Origin: an uncultured Mediterranea sp.
GTDB taxonomy: Bacteria > Bacteroidota > Bacteroidia > Bacteroidales > Bacteroidaceae
Assembly (NCBI GenBank): GCA_945831575.1
Contig: CAMACX010000017.1
Location: 1-56,459, forward strand
Length of the DNA: 56,459 nt
Direction: 5' to 3'
A program made the translations under genes and the position numbers. A model generated the notes under the pieces. The model worked only from the letters and a program-made list of their open reading frames with translations, was not told the DNA's origin and did not search any database. Below, piece after piece: positions 33,472 through 41,714 of this stretch; positions within the stretch are counted from its first letter, which is position 1; every line of letters begins with the position of its first letter.

Positions 33472-36400
33472 CTAATAATCCCTCTGCATATCCGCTATCT
33501 TCTGTTGCAGCTTGCGCATCTGCTCCTCCTGGAGCACCTTCTTGTACTCGATGGGGACTACCTGGATGAATTCCTCCACGTAGCGGTTCCAGTCGTCGAG
33601 CATGGTGCGGGCCAGCTTGGAGCCGGTGTAGAGGTAGTGCTGACGAATCAGCTCGTGCAGCTCCTTGCGGTAGGAGGCCTCCTCGATGAGGCTCAGTTCC
33701 ACCATCTCCATGTTGCAGAAGTAGTCGAAGTTGCCTTCGCGGTTCCATACATAGGCCACACCGCCGCTCATACCTGCGGCAAAGTTGCGCCCCGTCTCGC
33801 CGAGCACCACCACGCGGCCACCGGTCATGTACTCGCAGCAATGGTCACCCACGCCCTCTACGACCGCAATGGCACCCGAGTTGCGCACGGCGAAGCGTTC
33901 ACCCACGCGACCGTTGATATAGACCTCGCCCGAGGTGGCTCCGTAGAGCAGCGTATTGCCCGCGATGGTATTCTTCTCGGCCTCGAAGTTGCTGCGCACG
34001 GGAGGCATCACCGCGATGCGTCCGCCGCTCAGCCCCTTGCCCAGGTAGTCGTTGGCCTCGCCCTCCAGCTTGAAGTTGATGCCCGGCATCAGGAAGGCAC
34101 CGAAGCTCTGACCGGCCGAACCCTTGAACTTCACGTTCAGCGTCTGCTCAGGCAGTCCTTTGGCTCCATATCGCGTGGCTACGGCACCCGAGAGCATCGC
34201 TCCCACGGCACGGTCGGTATTGGCGATGGTATATTCGAGCGACATCTCGCGCTGATGCTCCAGCGTATCGGCTGCCGCACGCAGGATCTCCACATCCTTG
34301 ACCGTGTCGATGCCATGCTGCTGGTCGATGACGTGGTGGATGGCAGCCTCGTTGTCAATGCGGGTCAGCAGTCGGCTGAAGTTGATGAGTTCATGCTTCT
34401 TTACCCCGTCGTCCGGCTTGCGCACGATGAGGTCGGTGCGGCCGATGATCTCGTCCATGCTGCGGGCGCCAATCTCGGCCAGGTACTCGCGCACCTCCTG
34501 AGCCAGGAAGGTGAAGTAGTTGACCAGGTATTCGCTCCGGCCGAGGAAGCGCTTGCGCAGTTCGGCATTCTGCGTGGCCACACCCACGGGGCAGGTGTTC
34601 TGGTTGCACTTGCGCATCATCACGCAGCCCAGCACGATCAGGGCAGCGGTGGCAAAGCCGTACTCCTCGGCACCGAGCATGGCCATGAGCACCACGTCGC
34701 GGCCCGTCTTGAGCTGGCCATCTACCTGCAGCATCACCTGTCCGCGCAGACCGTTGAGCACGAGCGTCTGCTGCGTCTCGCTCAGTCCGATCTCCGGAGA
34801 GATACCCGCATAGCGGATGGAGCTGGCAGGGGAGGCACCCGTACCACCCTCGGCACCCGAGATGACGATGAGGTCGGCCTTCGCCTTGGCCACACCGGCG
34901 GCAATGGTGCCTACGCCACTCTCGGCCACCAGCTTCACGCTGATCTTGGCGCGCGGATTGACATTCTTCAGGTCAAAGATGAGCTGGGCCAGGTCCTCGA
35001 TGGAGTAGATGTCGTGGTGGGGCGGGGGAGAGATGAGCGAGATGCCCGGTATGGAGTGGCGCGTGCGGGCGATCACCTCATCCACCTTGAAGCCCGGCAG
35101 CTGTCCGCCTTCACCCGGCTTGGCGCCCTGGGCAATCTTGATCTGTATCTCGTCGGCATTGACCAGGTATTCGGTCGTCACACCGAAGCGTCCGCTGGCC
35201 ACCTGCTTGATGGCGCTGCGCATCGGCGTGTCGAAGCGGGCGCTGTCTTCACCGCCCTCACCCGTGTTGCTGCGGCCATGCAGCTGGTTCATCGCGATGG
35301 CAATGGCCTCGTGAGCCTCCTGGCTGATGGCGCCAAACGACATGGCTCCCGTCACGAAGCGGCGTACGATGTTTTCCACTGGCTCCACCTCATCGATGGC
35401 GATGGGGTTGTGCTTGAAGTCGAGGAAGTCGCGCAGGAAGATGGGCTTCTCCTTGCTATCTACCAGGTGGGTGAACTCCTTGAACTTCTTGTAGCTTCCC
35501 AGACGGGTGGCCAGCTGCAGCGTGCTGATGGTCTCGGGGTTCCAGGCATGGGCCTCGCCATCCTTGCGGAAGGCATAGAGACCGCGGTTGGGCAGCAGAG
35601 GCATCTCCTCGTCGATGGAGCGCCCTGTGCCTCCGGCTTGCTGGAGCTGCTCTTTGCGGAAGGCGGCCAGCCCTTCGGCATGTAAGGCGATGGCATCGCG
35701 GGCCACTTCATCGAGGCGGATGCCGCCGATGGTGGAGCGCAGTCCGCCGAAGTAGGCATTGCTCAGCTCCTCGCTCAGTCCCACAGCCTCGAAGATTTTC
35801 GCACCGCGGTAGGAGCGGATGGTGCTGATACCCATCTTGCTCATGATCTTAAAGAGGCCTTTGCAGATGGCCTTGATATAGTTCTTCTCCGCCGTGGCAT
35901 AGTCGAGCTGAATCTCGCTGCGGGCCACCAGCTTGTCGAGCACGGCAAAGGCCATGTAGGGACAGAGGGCGCTGGCACCGAAGCCCAGCAGCAGGGCGGC
36001 GTGCATCACCTCGCGGATCTCACCGCTCTCCACGACGAGGGCGGTCTGTACGCGCTTGCCTACCGAGATGAGGTGATGGTGGACGGCGCTCACGGCCAGC
36101 AGGGAGGGGATGGCGGCATGGTCGGGGTCGATGTCGCGGTCGGAGAGGACGATGTAGTTGACCCCCTCGTTGACCGACTCCTCCGCCTTGCGGCAGAGTT
36201 CGCTGAGGGCCTCTTGCAGGGCGGCCCGTCCGCGTGAGGCCTCGAAGAGCATGGGCAGCTTCACCGTCTTGAATCCCTTGTAGCGGATGTTGCAGAGCAG
36301 GTCGAGCTGCGTATTGGTCAGGATGGGGTGGTTGAGGCGCACCATCTTGCAGTGGCTCTCGTTGGGGGTGAGGATGTTCATGCCCACGGCACCGATGTAC

Positions 36401-38046
36401 TCGGTGAGCGACATGACCAGCTCCTCGCGGATGGGGTCGATGGGCGGGTTGGTGACCTGGGCAAACTGCTGACGGAAGTAGTTGAATAGCAGTTGCGGCT
36501 TGTCGCTCAGCACGGCCAGCGGGGTATCGTTGCCCATGGCGCTAATCGGCTCGGCGCCGTTTTGGGCCATGGGGGTGATGATCTTCTCCACATCCTCCTT
36601 GGTGTAGCCGAAGCTACGGAGGTTAGCCTCGTAGTGAGGCACGCTGTGGGCCACCTTGCGGCCACTCTTCAGCTCGTCCAGCTCGATGCGGTTGGCAGCG
36701 AGCCACGAGCGGTAGGGCTTGGCATCGGCCAGCTGGCGCTTCAGTTCGCCGTCATAATAGATTTTGCCCTCCTGGGTATCGACCAAGAGGATTTTGCCCG
36801 GTTGCAGCCGTCCCTTCTCCTTGATGTCGGCAGGCTCGAAGTCCATGACACCCACCTCGCTGGCTACCACCATGGTATCATTCTTGGTGATGAGGTAGCG
36901 GGCGGGGCGCAGGCCGTTGCGGTCGAGCATGCCGCCGGCGAAGCGTCCGTCGCTGAAGAGCAGGGCAGCCGGTCCGTCCCACGGCTCCATCAGGATGGAG
37001 TGGTACTCGTAGAAGGCCTTGAGCTCCTCGCTGATGGGGTTCTTCTCGTTGAATGATTCAGGTACGAGCATTGCCATGGCGTGGGGCAGGCTGAGTCCCG
37101 ACATGACGAGAAACTCCAGCACATTGTCGAGCGAGGCGCTGTCGCTCATTCCCGGCTGTACGATGGGGCGCAGCTCCTTGATGTCGCCCAGGGTGGGCGT
37201 GGAGAGCACGCTCTCGCGGGCCTCCATCCAGCCGCGGTTGCCCCGGATGGTGTTGATCTCACCGTTGTGGGCCAGCAGACGGAAGGGTTGTGCCAGGCCC
37301 CAGGTGGGGAAGGTATTGGTCGAAAAGCGGCTGTGTACCAGGGCCAGGCCGCTGGTGAAGTAGCTGTTGGTCAGGTCGGGGAAGTAGCTGCGCAGCTGCA
37401 TCGACGAGAGCATACCTTTATAGATGATGTTCTTGGTGGAAAGTGATACCACGTAGAAGTCATTGCGTGTAGGGATGGAGGAGCGGCGCACCTTGTTCTC
37501 GATGCGCTTGCGGATAAGGTAGAGCGTGCGGTCGGCCGTCTCGCTCTCCTGGAATCCGGTGACGAAGATTTGCTTGATGTCGGGTTCGGCGGCACGGGCC
37601 GATTCACCCAGGATTTCAGGACAGGTGGGCACGTTGCGCAGGTGCATCAGGGTGAGTCCTTCGCGCTCGATCTCCTCGATGATGATGCTGAGTATCTCCT
37701 GCTGGTCCTTCTCCTCCTTGGGCAGGAAGAGGAGGCCGGTGCCGTAGCGTCCCTTCTCGGGCACGGGAATACCTTGCAGCAGGATAAATTCGTGGGGTAT
37801 CTGCAGCATGATGCCTGCACCGTCACCCGTCTTGTTGTCAGCTCCCTCCGCGCCGCGGTGGCGCATGTTCTCAAGCACCTTCAAGGCCGACTCCACCAGT
37901 TCGTGCGACTTGCCTCCCTTGATGTTGACAATCATGCCCACACCGCAGGCGTCGTGTTCGTTGGTTGCATCGTAGAGCCCCATTCTCTGAGGCTGCCGCA
38001 GAAGCGTGCTAGCTTTTGTTTCGTTGCTAAATAGTTCTTTTTTCAT
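33472..38046 (-). CDS. gltB: Glutamate synthase, large (alpha) subunit
   Basis: A 1524-residue enzyme that with GltD converts glutamine and 2-oxoglutarate to two glutamates. The Ntn amidotransferase nucleophile is Cys34 in HDACGVGMIV, following a 33-residue propeptide, longer than is usual. The central domain follows, then the FMN-binding synthase domain with GEGGEDSARF, GAKPGEGGQLPG and ISGAEGGTGASP. The 3Fe-4S site shows as CVMMRKCNQNTCPVGVATQ. The C-terminal GXGXG-type helix domain includes GGRIAVMPP and GGRVVVLGETGRNFAAGMSGG in pieces. Full length. It heads the gltB-gltD-asnB unit, with a TAnnTTTG box 57 bp upstream, divergent from the purF-like operon. Confidence 0.97.
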   Translation of the reverse strand: MKKELFSNETKASTLLRQPQRMGLYDATNEHDACGVGMIVNIKGGKSHELVESALKVLENMRHRGAEGADNKTGDGAGIMLQIPHEFILLQGIPVPEKGRYGTGLLFLPKEEKDQQEILSIIIEEIEREGLTLMHLRNVPTCPEILGESARAAEPDIKQIFVTGFQESETADRTLYLIRKRIENKVRRSSIPTRNDFYVVSLSTKNIIYKGMLSSMQLRSYFPDLTNSYFTSGLALVHSRFSTNTFPTWGLAQPFRLLAHNGEINTIRGNRGWMEARESVLSTPTLGDIKELRPIVQPGMSDSASLDNVLEFLVMSGLSLPHAMAMLVPESFNEKNPISEELKAFYEYHSILMEPWDGPAALLFSDGRFAGGMLDRNGLRPARYLITKNDTMVVASEVGVMDFEPADIKEKGRLQPGKILLVDTQEGKIYYDGELKRQLADAKPYRSWLAANRIELDELKSGRKVAHSVPHYEANLRSFGYTKEDVEKIITPMAQNGAEPISAMGNDTPLAVLSDKPQLLFNYFRQQFAQVTNPPIDPIREELVMSLTEYIGAVGMNILTPNESHCKMVRLNHPILTNTQLDLLCNIRYKGFKTVKLPMLFEASRGRAALQEALSELCRKAEESVNEGVNYIVLSDRDIDPDHAAIPSLLAVSAVHHHLISVGKRVQTALVVESGEIREVMHAALLLGFGASALCPYMAFAVLDKLVARSEIQLDYATAEKNYIKAICKGLFKIMSKMGISTIRSYRGAKIFEAVGLSEELSNAYFGGLRSTIGGIRLDEVARDAIALHAEGLAAFRKEQLQQAGGTGRSIDEEMPLLPNRGLYAFRKDGEAHAWNPETISTLQLATRLGSYKKFKEFTHLVDSKEKPIFLRDFLDFKHNPIAIDEVEPVENIVRRFVTGAMSFGAISQEAHEAIAIAMNQLHGRSNTGEGGEDSARFDTPMRSAIKQVASGRFGVTTEYLVNADEIQIKIAQGAKPGEGGQLPGFKVDEVIARTRHSIPGISLISPPPHHDIYSIEDLAQLIFDLKNVNPRAKISVKLVAESGVGTIAAGVAKAKADLIVISGAEGGTGASPASSIRYAGISPEIGLSETQQTLVLNGLRGQVMLQVDGQLKTGRDVVLMAMLGAEEYGFATAALIVLGCVMMRKCNQNTCPVGVATQNAELRKRFLGRSEYLVNYFTFLAQEVREYLAEIGARSMDEIIGRTDLIVRKPDDGVKKHELINFSRLLTRIDNEAAIHHVIDQQHGIDTVKDVEILRAAADTLEHQREMSLEYTIANTDRAVGAMLSGAVATRYGAKGLPEQTLNVKFKGSAGQSFGAFLMPGINFKLEGEANDYLGKGLSGGRIAVMPPVRSNFEAEKNTIAGNTLLYGATSGEVYINGRVGERFAVRNSGAIAVVEGVGDHCCEYMTGGRVVVLGETGRNFAAGMSGGVAYVWNREGNFDYFCNMEMVELSLIEEASYRKELHELIRQHYLYTGSKLARTMLDDWNRYVEEFIQVVPIEYKKVLQEEQMRKLQQKIADMQRDY

Positions 38047-38102
38047 CGTTCTGTGGTTACTTTGTAAACTAATATACCTATTTTGCTTATCAAAATGCTC
38101 GG

Positions 38103-38110
38103 CAAAGATA
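38103..38110 (-). promoter_or_regulatory. Promoter -7 box for gltB
   Basis: TATCTTTG on the minus strand fits TAnnTTTG. The nearest upstream TTTG is at only 12 nt, so the -33 element is weak. The interval 38111-38390 upstream is AT-rich with no gene I can support, and probably holds regulator sites. Confidence 0.6.
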
Positions 38111-38365
38111 GGTGATTAATTGCAAAGTGACATGCTCTTTCGTCTTCTTCTTTTATCTTAAATCCTTGCTTGCGCTGCCGAAGTTATGGATTAAGTATTT
38201 TATTGCCTGTTATCCTATCGGATTGAAAGCGTATAATGGTGAATTGCTTTCAAACTGTAAATTTGAACTTTTGAAATGAAATTTTTCTGATTAATTACTT
38301 TTTGCTGCAAAATCCATAGGAAGCAGTACTTATGATAAAAAATATGCGAAAAAGATGACTTTATG

Positions 38366-38398
38366 TTGCAATGATATGACAAAGATTCGTTATCTTTG
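38366..38398 (+). promoter_or_regulatory. Promoter for the purF-like/carAB operon
   Basis: TTG (38366-38368), 22 nt, TATCTTTG (38391-38398). The -7 box is an exact match; the spacing is slightly long. It gives a leader of about 200 nt before the purF-like ATG. Confidence 0.65.
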
Positions 38399-38418
38399 CA
38401 CGCAAAATCAAGTAAACG

Positions 38419-38625
38419 ATGAAAGAGTACAAACGGCTATATAATATATATAGGTATAAGATGCAGCTTTGCGTCTCCTCCCCGTCGTTTTCCTTTTCTT
38501 GGCGTTTTCCTTTATTTGCTCTGTTTATCTCCCCGGCGATGTTGTTTCAGTCGCGACAGTGGGGGATTTTTTTTGTCTTATCACGAACTGAAAAACAACT
38601 AAATGATATCGTATGGAACCGTTAA
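38419..38625 (+). CDS. Possible 68-codon upstream ORF overlapping the purF-like start
   Basis: An ATG about 14 nt after the predicted transcription start opens 68 codons (MKEYKRLYNIYRYKMQL...), hydrophobic in the middle (FALFISPAMLFQ). It ends at 38625, overlapping the purF-like start by 13 nt, an arrangement that would allow translational coupling. I see no homology. It may simply be chance in a leader, but its position directly behind the promoter is notable. Confidence 0.3.
   Translation: MKEYKRLYNIYRYKMQLCVSSPSFSFSWRFPLFALFISPAMLFQSRQWGIFFVLSRTEKQLNDIVWNR
38530..38574 (+). terminator. Possible attenuator in the purF-like leader
   Basis: TCCCC (38530-38534) can pair with GGGGA (38562-38566), followed by eight T. 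An alternative 5' arm, TCCCCGTCG (38479-38487), can pair with CGAC plus GGGG in the same 3' region. The stem is short and interrupted, so this is a weak call. Confidence 0.3.
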
Positions 38626-40496
38626 AGCATGAATGTGGCGTGGCGATGATTCGCCTACTCAAACCGCTGGAGTACTACCAGCAGAAGTATGGCACGTGGA
38701 TGTACGGCCTCAACAAGCTCTACCTGCTCATGGAGAAGCAACACAACCGGGGGCAGGAGGGAGCCGGATTGGCCTGTGTGAAGCTCGAGGCAAACCCGGG
38801 CGAGGAGTATATGTTTCGCGAACGGGCAATCGGCTCGGGAGCTATCACGGAGATATTTGGCACGGTGCAGAGCCACTTCAAGGAGCTTACCGCAGAGCAA
38901 CTCCACGACGCGGAGTATGCCAAGCGCTGCCTCCCCTTCGCGGGTGAGGTCTATATGGGGCACCTGCGCTATTCCACGACAGGCAAGAGCGGATTGCAGT
39001 ATATTCACCCCTTCCTGCGACGCAACAACTGGCGGGCCAAGAACCTGGCCCTCTGCGGCAACTTCAACCTCACCAACGTGGATGAGATCTTCGCACGCAT
39101 CACGGCCATCGGACAGCATCCGCGCAAGTATGCCGATACCTACATCATGCTGGAGCAGGTAGGCCATCGCCTGGACCGCGAGGCGGAGCGGCTCTTCAAC
39201 TTGGCCGAGGCCGAGGGACTGACGGGCATGGGCGTGACCCACTACATCGAGGAGCATATCGACCTGGCCAACGTGCTGCGTACGAGCAGCAAGGAGTGGG
39301 ATGGCGGCTACGTGATGTGTGGTATCACCGGCAGCGGCGAGAGCTTTGCCGTGCGCGACCCGTGGGGCATCCGTCCCGCCTTCTGGTATCAGGATGAGGA
39401 GGTGGTGGTGCTGGCCAGCGAACGGCCCGTGATACAGACTGCCTTCAACGTGCAGGCCTCTGACATCCATGAGCTGCTGCCGGGTCAGTCGGTGCTCATC
39501 AGCAAGGCAGGCAAGGTGCGCACCGTGCAGATCAATAAGCCACGGGAGCTGAAGCCCTGCTCCTTCGAGCGCATCTACTTCAGCAGGGGAAGTGACGTGG
39601 ACATCTACCGCGAACGCAAGCTCCTCGGCGAGAAGCTGGTGCCCAGCATCCTCAAGGCCGTGGATAACGACATCGACCACACCGTCTTCTCCTTCATCCC
39701 CAACACGGCTGAGGTGGCCTTCTACGGCATGCTGCAAGGACTCGATGAGTACCTCAACGAGGAGAAGGTGCAGCAGATTGCCGCCCTCGGCCATAACCCC
39801 AGCCATGAGGAGCTGGAGCGCATCCTCTCCCGGCGCATCCGCAGCGAGAAGGTGGCCATCAAGGACATCAAGCTGCGCACCTTCATTGCCGAGGGCAACA
39901 GCCGCAATGACCTGGCTGCCCACGTCTATGACATCACCTACGGTAGCCTGGAGCCGGGGGTGGACAACCTGGTGATTATTGACGACAGCATCGTGCGTGG
40001 CACTACGCTCAAGCAGAGCATCATCAGCATCCTGGACCGCTTGCACCCCAAGAAGATTGTCATAGTCAGCTCTTCGCCTCAGGTGCGCTACCCCGACTAC
40101 TACGGTATCGACATGGCCCGCATGAGCGAGTTCATCGCCTTCAAGGCGGCCATCGAGCTGCTCAAGGAGCGGGAGATGAAGGACGTGATTGCCGCAGCCT
40201 ACCGCAAGTCGAAGGAACAGGTGGGGCTGCCCAAGGAGCAGATGGTCAACTACGTGAAGGAGATCTACGCCCCCTTCACCGATGAAGAGATTGCACAGAA
40301 GATGGTGGAGCTGCTCACCCCCGAAGGTACGCAGGCTAAGGTACAGATCGTCTATCAGCCCCTCCAGGGCCTGCACGAAGCCTGTCCCAACCACCCCGGC
40401 GACTGGTACTTCAGCGGCGATTATCCCACCCCCGGTGGGGTGAAGCTACTCAACCAGGCATTCATCAACTACATCGAGCAGGTGTATCAGTTTTAG
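38613..40496 (+). CDS. Amidophosphoribosyltransferase-like protein (long PurF paralogue)
   Basis: A 627-residue class II glutamine amidotransferase joined to a PRPP-binding domain. The propeptide is seven residues, so Cys8 in MEPLKHECGVAM is the N-terminal nucleophile. EKQHNRGQEGAGLA and YMGHLRYSTTGKSG belong to the glutaminase domain, and VIIDDSIVRGTTLKQS (about 455-470) is the PRPP loop. Classic PurF proteins have 460-510 residues; the extra length lies mostly in expanded glutaminase loops and the last 120 residues. It is probably the committed purine enzyme or a close paralogue, but the carAB operon leaves open another amide-transfer role. It starts within an overlapping upstream ORF. Confidence 0.85.
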   Translation: MEPLKHECGVAMIRLLKPLEYYQQKYGTWMYGLNKLYLLMEKQHNRGQEGAGLACVKLEANPGEEYMFRERAIGSGAITEIFGTVQSHFKELTAEQLHDAEYAKRCLPFAGEVYMGHLRYSTTGKSGLQYIHPFLRRNNWRAKNLALCGNFNLTNVDEIFARITAIGQHPRKYADTYIMLEQVGHRLDREAERLFNLAEAEGLTGMGVTHYIEEHIDLANVLRTSSKEWDGGYVMCGITGSGESFAVRDPWGIRPAFWYQDEEVVVLASERPVIQTAFNVQASDIHELLPGQSVLISKAGKVRTVQINKPRELKPCSFERIYFSRGSDVDIYRERKLLGEKLVPSILKAVDNDIDHTVFSFIPNTAEVAFYGMLQGLDEYLNEEKVQQIAALGHNPSHEELERILSRRIRSEKVAIKDIKLRTFIAEGNSRNDLAAHVYDITYGSLEPGVDNLVIIDDSIVRGTTLKQSIISILDRLHPKKIVIVSSSPQVRYPDYYGIDMARMSEFIAFKAAIELLKEREMKDVIAAAYRKSKEQVGLPKEQMVNYVKEIYAPFTDEEIAQKMVELLTPEGTQAKVQIVYQPLQGLHEACPNHPGDWYFSGDYPTPGGVKLLNQAFINYIEQVYQF

Positions 40497-40568
40497 GGGG
40501 GAGAGTTGTTGAGCTGTTTAGCTATAAGCTTGTAGCTAAATAAATAGATACTAATAACGAAACACAAT

Positions 40569-41648
40569 ATGAGAAAAGCAACATTGATTCTGAGCGACGG
40601 TTCGCGCTTCTGCGGGGAGTCGTTTGGCTATGAGAAACCGGTGGCTGGTGAGGTGGTCTTCAATACGGCCATGTCGGGCTATCCGGAGAGTTTGACTGAC
40701 CCGTCGTACGCCGGTCAGCTGATGACGCTCACCTATCCGTTGGTGGGCAACTACGGGGTGCCTCCCTTTACCATCGAGGAGAATGGGATACCTACCTTCA
40801 TGGAGAGCGAACGCATCCATGCGGAGGCCATCATCGTGAGCGATTATTCGCAGGATTACAGCCACTGGAATGCCAAGGAGAGCCTGGCCGACTGGCTCAA
40901 GCGCGAACAGGTACCGGGTCTGACGGGCATTGATACCCGTCGGCTCACCAAGGTGCTGCGTGAGCATGGGGTGATGATGGGCAAGATCGTCTTCGACGAT
41001 GAGCCGGACAACTGCCCCGAGGCTACCTACGCCGGGGTGAACTATGTGGATAAGGTGAGCTGTAAGGAGGTGATACGGTACAACGAGGGGGCTCCCAAGC
41101 GGGTGGTGCTCGTGGATTGCGGCGTGAAGGCCAATATCCTGCGCTGCCTCATCCGTCGCGGTGTGGAGGTCATCCGTGTGCCTTGGGATTACGACTTCAA
41201 CGGCCTCTCCTTCGATGGCCTCTTCATCTCCAACGGTCCCGGCGACCCAGATACCTGCGAGGCTGCTGTGCTCAACATCCGCAAGGCCATGGCCAACGAG
41301 CAGCTACCCATCTTCGGTATCTGCATGGGCAATCAGTTGCTGTCGAAGGCTGGTGGGGCGAAGATTTACAAGCTGAAGTATGGCCATCGCAGCCACAATC
41401 AACCTGTGCGCATGGTGGGTACAAACCGCTGCTTCATCACCAGTCAGAATCACGGCTATGCGGTCGATAACAACACACTCGGTGCGGATTGGGAGCCGCT
41501 CTTCATCAACATGAATGATGGTTCCAACGAAGGCATACGCCACAAGCGGAATCCCTGGTTCTCCGCCCAGTTCCACCCCGAAGCCTGCTCCGGTCCTACC
41601 GACACGGAATTTCTCTTCGATGAGTTCCTGAAGTTGGTAAAAGCATGA
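40569..41648 (+). CDS. carA: Carbamoyl-phosphate synthase, small subunit
   Basis: A 359-residue class I glutamine amidotransferase subunit that supplies ammonia to CarB. The N-terminal domain begins RKATLILSDGSRFCGESFGY. The triad glutaminase domain has GICMGNQ with nucleophile Cys252 (the usual motif is GICLGHQ, so Leu and His are replaced by Met and Asn) and QFHPEACSGPTDTE with the His and Glu. It starts 72 bp after the purF-like gene and is followed after 66 bp by carB. The product serves pyrimidine and arginine synthesis. Confidence 0.95.
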   Translation: MRKATLILSDGSRFCGESFGYEKPVAGEVVFNTAMSGYPESLTDPSYAGQLMTLTYPLVGNYGVPPFTIEENGIPTFMESERIHAEAIIVSDYSQDYSHWNAKESLADWLKREQVPGLTGIDTRRLTKVLREHGVMMGKIVFDDEPDNCPEATYAGVNYVDKVSCKEVIRYNEGAPKRVVLVDCGVKANILRCLIRRGVEVIRVPWDYDFNGLSFDGLFISNGPGDPDTCEAAVLNIRKAMANEQLPIFGICMGNQLLSKAGGAKIYKLKYGHRSHNQPVRMVGTNRCFITSQNHGYAVDNNTLGADWEPLFINMNDGSNEGIRHKRNPWFSAQFHPEACSGPTDTEFLFDEFLKLVKA

Positions 41649-41674
41649 CAACAAGTCAACTAGTCAACTTGTTT

Positions 41675-41713
41675 ATGCGTCAACTTAAAAACTTATAAAC
41701 TCAAAAACTCAAA
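41675..41713. repeat. Short AACTCAAA/AACTTA repeats in the carA-carB spacer
   Basis: The spacer holds GTCAACTAGTCAACTTG followed by repeats of AAACTTA and AAAACTCAAA directly before the carB ATG. It is similar in style to the mirror word GAGTTTATGAGTTTTTGAG before the DAHP synthase gene. Confidence 0.6.
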
Positions 41714-41714
41714 T

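Noticed and set aside
33340..35685. 781-codon open frame antisense to gltB
   Set aside because: Same reasons: the complementary strand encodes a full, recognisable GltB, and the frame shows no protein-like motif.
38655..40394. 579-codon open frame antisense to the purF-like gene
   Set aside because: A shadow frame; the sense protein is well recognised.
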